A stretch of 64,000 nt of DNA from Symbiodinium sp. CCMP2592 (Eukaryota > Sar > Dinophyceae > Suessiales > Symbiodiniaceae). A model generated the notes under the pieces. That model saw nothing but the letters and a program-made list of their open reading frames with translations. It was not told the DNA's origin and did no database searches. Both the position numbers and the translations under genes were made by a program. The stretch spans positions 434,001 to 498,000 of the forward strand of contig CAJNDT010003524.1 in the NCBI GenBank assembly GCA_905221615.1, given 5' to 3'. Shown in pieces: positions 60,799-64,000 of this stretch (position 1 is its first letter; every line of letters begins with the position of its first letter).

Positions 60799-62200
60799 GT
60801 TTAGAGTTTAGGGTTGAGGATTTAGGGTTTAGGGTTGAGGGTTTAGGGTTTAGGGATGTTCTTTGAGGAATACAACTGTTCTTTAGTTAGCCGTCTCGGG
60901 CTCCTCCGTTGAGAATGCTCTGCAATACAATACCCGAGGCATGCTAGGAAGTACCGGTGTGCGGTTTCACGTTCTAGGTTTGAGGGCGAAGGGTTCAGCG
61001 TTGAAGGTTTCAGGGTGTTGACCCGAACCCTAAACCCTAAACCCTAAACCCGAACCCTAGCATCGGATTGCCTTTGCTTCGCAATGGCTGCTGTGGCGGT
61101 GCCACTTGGACAGGGGCGGGGCAATTCAGGCCCAGACGCAAAGCTGCTCGGAATTCGGAACCCCGGTTAAGGGCTCAGGGTCAAAACACTAAATCTGGAG
61201 CCCTCTAAGGTGTAGGCCCACAGTGCTGAAATCAATAAAATGACAAGTAAGGTCCTGCCTTGCAACGAATGCTGATGCCAAGAGCCCTGAAACCTAATCC
61301 TCTGATACTAGCTGGGTCGCTCTGCTCACTTTCTGCTTGCTCACTACCCTAAACCCCCCTAAACCCTAAACCCCTAAACCCTGAGCCCTAAACCCTAAAC
61401 CCTCAACCCTCAACCTAAACCCTAAACCCTCAACCCCAAACCCTAGAAGCCCTACACTCTCAACCGTAGAATCCGTAAACCCCTTGGCATGAGCACAAAC
61501 CCTGGCGGTTTCGCCTGAACCTCTAAGCCGTCTCTAAGCCCCCGAGCCCCTCAACTCTACTCTATTTTCCCCTTAGAACCATAGTAAAAAAGAGTATGTT
61601 TAATATTCTCATGGGGCTTTTAATATTCTCATGGGTTTTATATCAACAAGATCCAAAAATAATTCATAAGGAGACTATAGCAACCACGGGCCCCTCATGT
61701 TCCATGCAGGCACCTGCAACAGCAGGAGGCCTGGGTGGAGGGAGGGTCTGGGCAAAAGGAGGGGCCAAAATATCGCGTTCGTGTTGCAGGTTAGGTTGTA
61801 AAAGCGGGGGAACCCCAACCCTAAAATCAAAACCTAGAGCCTAGTAGCAAACCAAACCCTAAGCAAATCGAACTTATGATGATCAAGGCTCATCACTGAC
61901 GGATGTACCGGTCAAGGTTTCGGGGTTTGCGGTTTATGGTTTAAGCTTTGCGGTTTTGGGGTTCCTATACCCTCAACCATCTGGGGGTTCAGGGCCGGGG
62001 TTTTGGGGTTTAGGGTAGTGCGCATGAACCGCTTGGAACCATGCGCGATCTACAGTAGACCCCATAAAGTTGGAAACCGGACTAACGCCAAATAGTGCTG
62101 GGATTCCCTATACATTACTCTTGAGGATTGAGGCTATTGGGTTTCCAACTTTTGGGCTTCTACTGTGAGGGGTCCCAGGCTCCGGAGCGCTGTACTTGGA

Positions 62201-62397
62201 GGTTCATGGGTAGTTATAAGTGTGGGTTATAAGTAGGGTAACCATAATTTTAACCCATATTAGGGGACTTATAAAACCCACTTATAACTACTCATGAACC
62301 TTAGTAAGTACAATTATAACCTTAAATAGGGTTGTAAGTCGGACTTAGAAGTATAGCTACAGTATTTATAACACCAGTTACCAAGTCCCACGAACCT
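62201..62397. mobile_element. Family A'/A chimera
   Basis: An A' palindrome (62201-62300) is fused to half of a family A/A' element (62301-62397), whose right end is CCAAGTCCCACGAACCTCC. This points to recombination between the two related families. Confidence 0.65.
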
Positions 62398-62445
62398 CCA
62401 AGTAGCCTCGAAGAAGGATCACTTACGGTTTAGGGTTTAAGGTTT

Positions 62446-62560
62446 TCCCAGACCTTCCAAAATCCCTTGATTAAGCAAGCTGCCTTACACCATATTAAGG
62501 ATCCTACTATCGTTTAGGGTATACAGTAGTCCTTAGAAAAGGAATTTGGAAGGTCCGGGT
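62446..62560. mobile_element. Family B-like palindromic element
   Basis: Arms CCCAGACCTTCCAAAATCC and GGAATTTGGAAGGTCCGGG. The core keeps AAGGATCCTACTATCGTTTAG as in family B, so this is a relative with different ends. Confidence 0.55.
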
Positions 62561-63079
62561 CTTGTGGCTTAGGTCAATCGAACTCTTGGGGCAGCTCCAG
62601 GTCGAGAATCGAGGTTTCTTCACGACAGCAAAACCCTCAACACTGGGCCCGACGAACTTGAAAACCCTCGAACCGAAGCCGTAATACAGGGGCCTTGAAT
62701 TTGAATGTGGTTTTGGGGTCTATTCTACCATAATCATAATAAAGAATCAAGGCCCCCACAATAAACAGAACCCTGTACTATTCCCTCCTAGTCTCGAGGA
62801 CCTAATCACAGGAAGATTCAGTCACTATATTTGCTATGGCTACGGCTATGACGTCTACTGCTACGGTATAGAGGCCTTCATAACTAGAACAGGGTTTGGG
62901 GGACATATACCACAAGTACTTCAATAACCCTCAGGAGTCGTGTTGATGACACAAATAAACCCTCATCACACTAATGCGGTCGCCCTCGAAGTAACCTTTA
63001 TATAGCATTTTACAGGAGCCTCTACGTAAAGGAAGCCTGTTCTATACCTCTACGGCTAAACCCTCAACCCTAAACTCCT

Positions 63080-63187
63080 AGACCCAAGAGTATCCTAGGA
63101 ATAAAAAGGGTGCCCTTTTTGGTTTAAAGGGGCTTATAAGGGAACCTGAACCCTTAAAAAAGGGAATAAGGGCCTACTCCAGGTCCT
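63080..63187. mobile_element. Family D repeat, copy 2
   Basis: The second 108-bp copy differs from 31801-31908 at only a handful of bases and is in the same orientation. Confidence 0.7.
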
Positions 63188-63331
63188 AAACTCTGCTCCA
63201 TGCAGTAAAGCGGCCCACTGCCCCATCGCCGACCACCAGCACCCGGCAGCCGGCAGCGTCAGCAGGAAGCTTTGCCTTGAGATATTGGGTTTACTTTAAG
63301 GGCCTCGATAATTATCCCAAAGGGCTTTGGG

Positions 63332-63357
63332 GATATATATATATATATATATATATT
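63332..63357. repeat. (TA)n microsatellite
   Basis: About 13 TA units just downstream of the plastid-presequence exon, on the gene's strand. Confidence 0.85.
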
Positions 63358-63544
63358 GTACGATAGTTATAAGAAGGAGCCCCTTGGTGATTATTTCGGC
63401 CCCAATATTGGGGTTTCGGGTTTGAGGGTCTATGGGCTTCTGGAAGACCTGGGCCCTGAGCCAGCCCAGTCTGGGTTCTTGTTAAGGGGTTTAATTCAAG
63501 TTGCCATAATAAGGAAACCCTATAATTACTATAGATCCCTCTGC

Positions 63545-63908
63545 CAGCAGTGTCTTTTTCAATGACGGCAGCACGAGCGGTCTTGGAACGGGCCACCAAT
63601 GTGCCCAGGGTGAGCAAGCTGGTTGCGAAGAGGGTGGTTGCTGTGCCGCCCATGCAAGACGGGCCCGTGCTCTTTGCACGGCTCATTCCTCGGAGAGGCG
63701 GCAGGGAGCCTTCCGTTCTCAGGACGCCGGACGTGAAGGCCGGCGCACCCCAGAATGCCATAGAAAAGCCCATGACCGACAGGCCGACGGTGCACAAACT
63801 CTGCATGGAGCTGAGTCACGCTTCTTCAGCAGTTCCTGGTCCCATTCTGAGCCCAAACTCCAAACATACCGGGCTAGCCACAGCAAGCATCAAAGGTTGA
63901 AGCTTCAT
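63545..63908 (-). CDS. 5' exons of a probable plastid-targeted protein gene (partial)
   Basis: Exon 1 is 63870-63908, from ATG, encoding 13 residues (MKLQPLMLAVASP). A 69-nt intron with GTATGT donor and GCAG acceptor spans 63801-63869. Exon 2 runs from 63800 to about 63545 in the same phase. The joined N-terminus has a long hydrophobic signal-peptide-like segment ending near GAPAF, then a Ser/Thr/Arg-rich stretch, then a second hydrophobic segment (TTLFATSLLTLGTL) followed by Arg/Lys. This is the class I presequence layout of peridinin dinoflagellates (signal peptide, transit peptide, stop-transfer). The mature protein is not visible; exon 2 runs into repeat near 63,545, so the enzyme cannot be named. 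The unspliced alternative start at 63806 lacks the first hydrophobic residues. Confidence 0.6.
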
Positions 63909-64000
63909 CGAAAAGGAGGCTCTCTGCACCAAAAGAAGCAAACCCTACATCCAAAGCCCCTACATAAACTCCAAAATAACAACACGTAGAAGCTGCATAC

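Larger units (their letters stand above)
60799..63079. other. Non-coding stretch right of the copia element
   Basis: Telomere-like sequence in both orientations (60799-60855, 61025-61060, 61350-61450, 61910-62020), the A'/A chimera, a B-like palindrome and GGGGCCTTGAATTTGAAT repeats. A GC-rich patch at about 61058-61160 reads protein-like on minus (AIAKQRQSDA) and stops at a GTTCGGGTTTAGG junction, so it could be one more small exon. Confidence 0.45.

Overview
The window looks like nuclear DNA of a dinoflagellate alga, most likely a peridinin-plastid lineage. Three things support this. Perfect and degenerate plant-type telomere repeats (TTTAGGG/CCCTAAA) fill almost all non-coding sequence. 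Small GC-rich exon-like islands, mainly on the minus strand, are separated by kilobases of repeat. At 63.5-63.9 kb the first two exons of a gene encode a signal peptide, a transit-like stretch and a second hydrophobic segment, which is the layout of a dinoflagellate plastid presequence. No rRNA, tRNA, CRISPR array or prokaryotic operon was seen. The species cannot be named from sequence alone.

Two large retroelements dominate. From about 20.2 to 30.4 kb (minus strand) lies a roughly 10-kb LINE-like element with six successive ORFs: an AP endonuclease; a reverse transcriptase with zinc fingers and a C-terminal ubiquitin-specific-protease-like domain; an RGG-rich protein; an unknown protein; a protein ending in a complete Tpt1/KptA RNA 2'-phosphotransferase domain; and a proline-rich protein. 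Endonuclease and RT share one frame interrupted by a single TGA. The element is studded with at least 25 copies of a tiny hairpin, GGAG-NNN-CTCC, in coding and non-coding parts and in all three frames. This is the strongest candidate for something undescribed.

From 51,663 to 60,793 (plus strand) lies a structurally complete Ty1/copia element: two identical 263-bp LTRs, a TTAGG target duplication within telomere-like repeat, a primer site resembling the anticodon arm of initiator tRNA-Met (copia-style half-tRNA priming), a polypurine tract, and one uninterrupted 2,890-codon ORF. Besides Gag, protease, integrase, RT and RNase H, the polyprotein carries a 2OG-Fe(II) dioxygenase-like domain between integrase and RT, an acidic insert in integrase, and a C-terminal membrane segment plus Cys/His tail. 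The ORF begins inside the 5' LTR.

The rest is a landscape of short palindromic non-autonomous elements (70-400 bp, at least seven families, one copy with a clear 8-bp duplication), telomere-like arrays, microsatellites and minisatellites. Scattered in it are minus-strand exon-like islands at about 2.9, 9.2, 12.7, 18-19.5, 31.3, 48.8, 50.7, 51.5 and 63.7 kb. Several abut telomere-like repeats exactly at plausible splice sites (TTTAG|GG acceptors, GTTTAGG donors). Some carry in-frame stops or frameshifts and are probably decayed.
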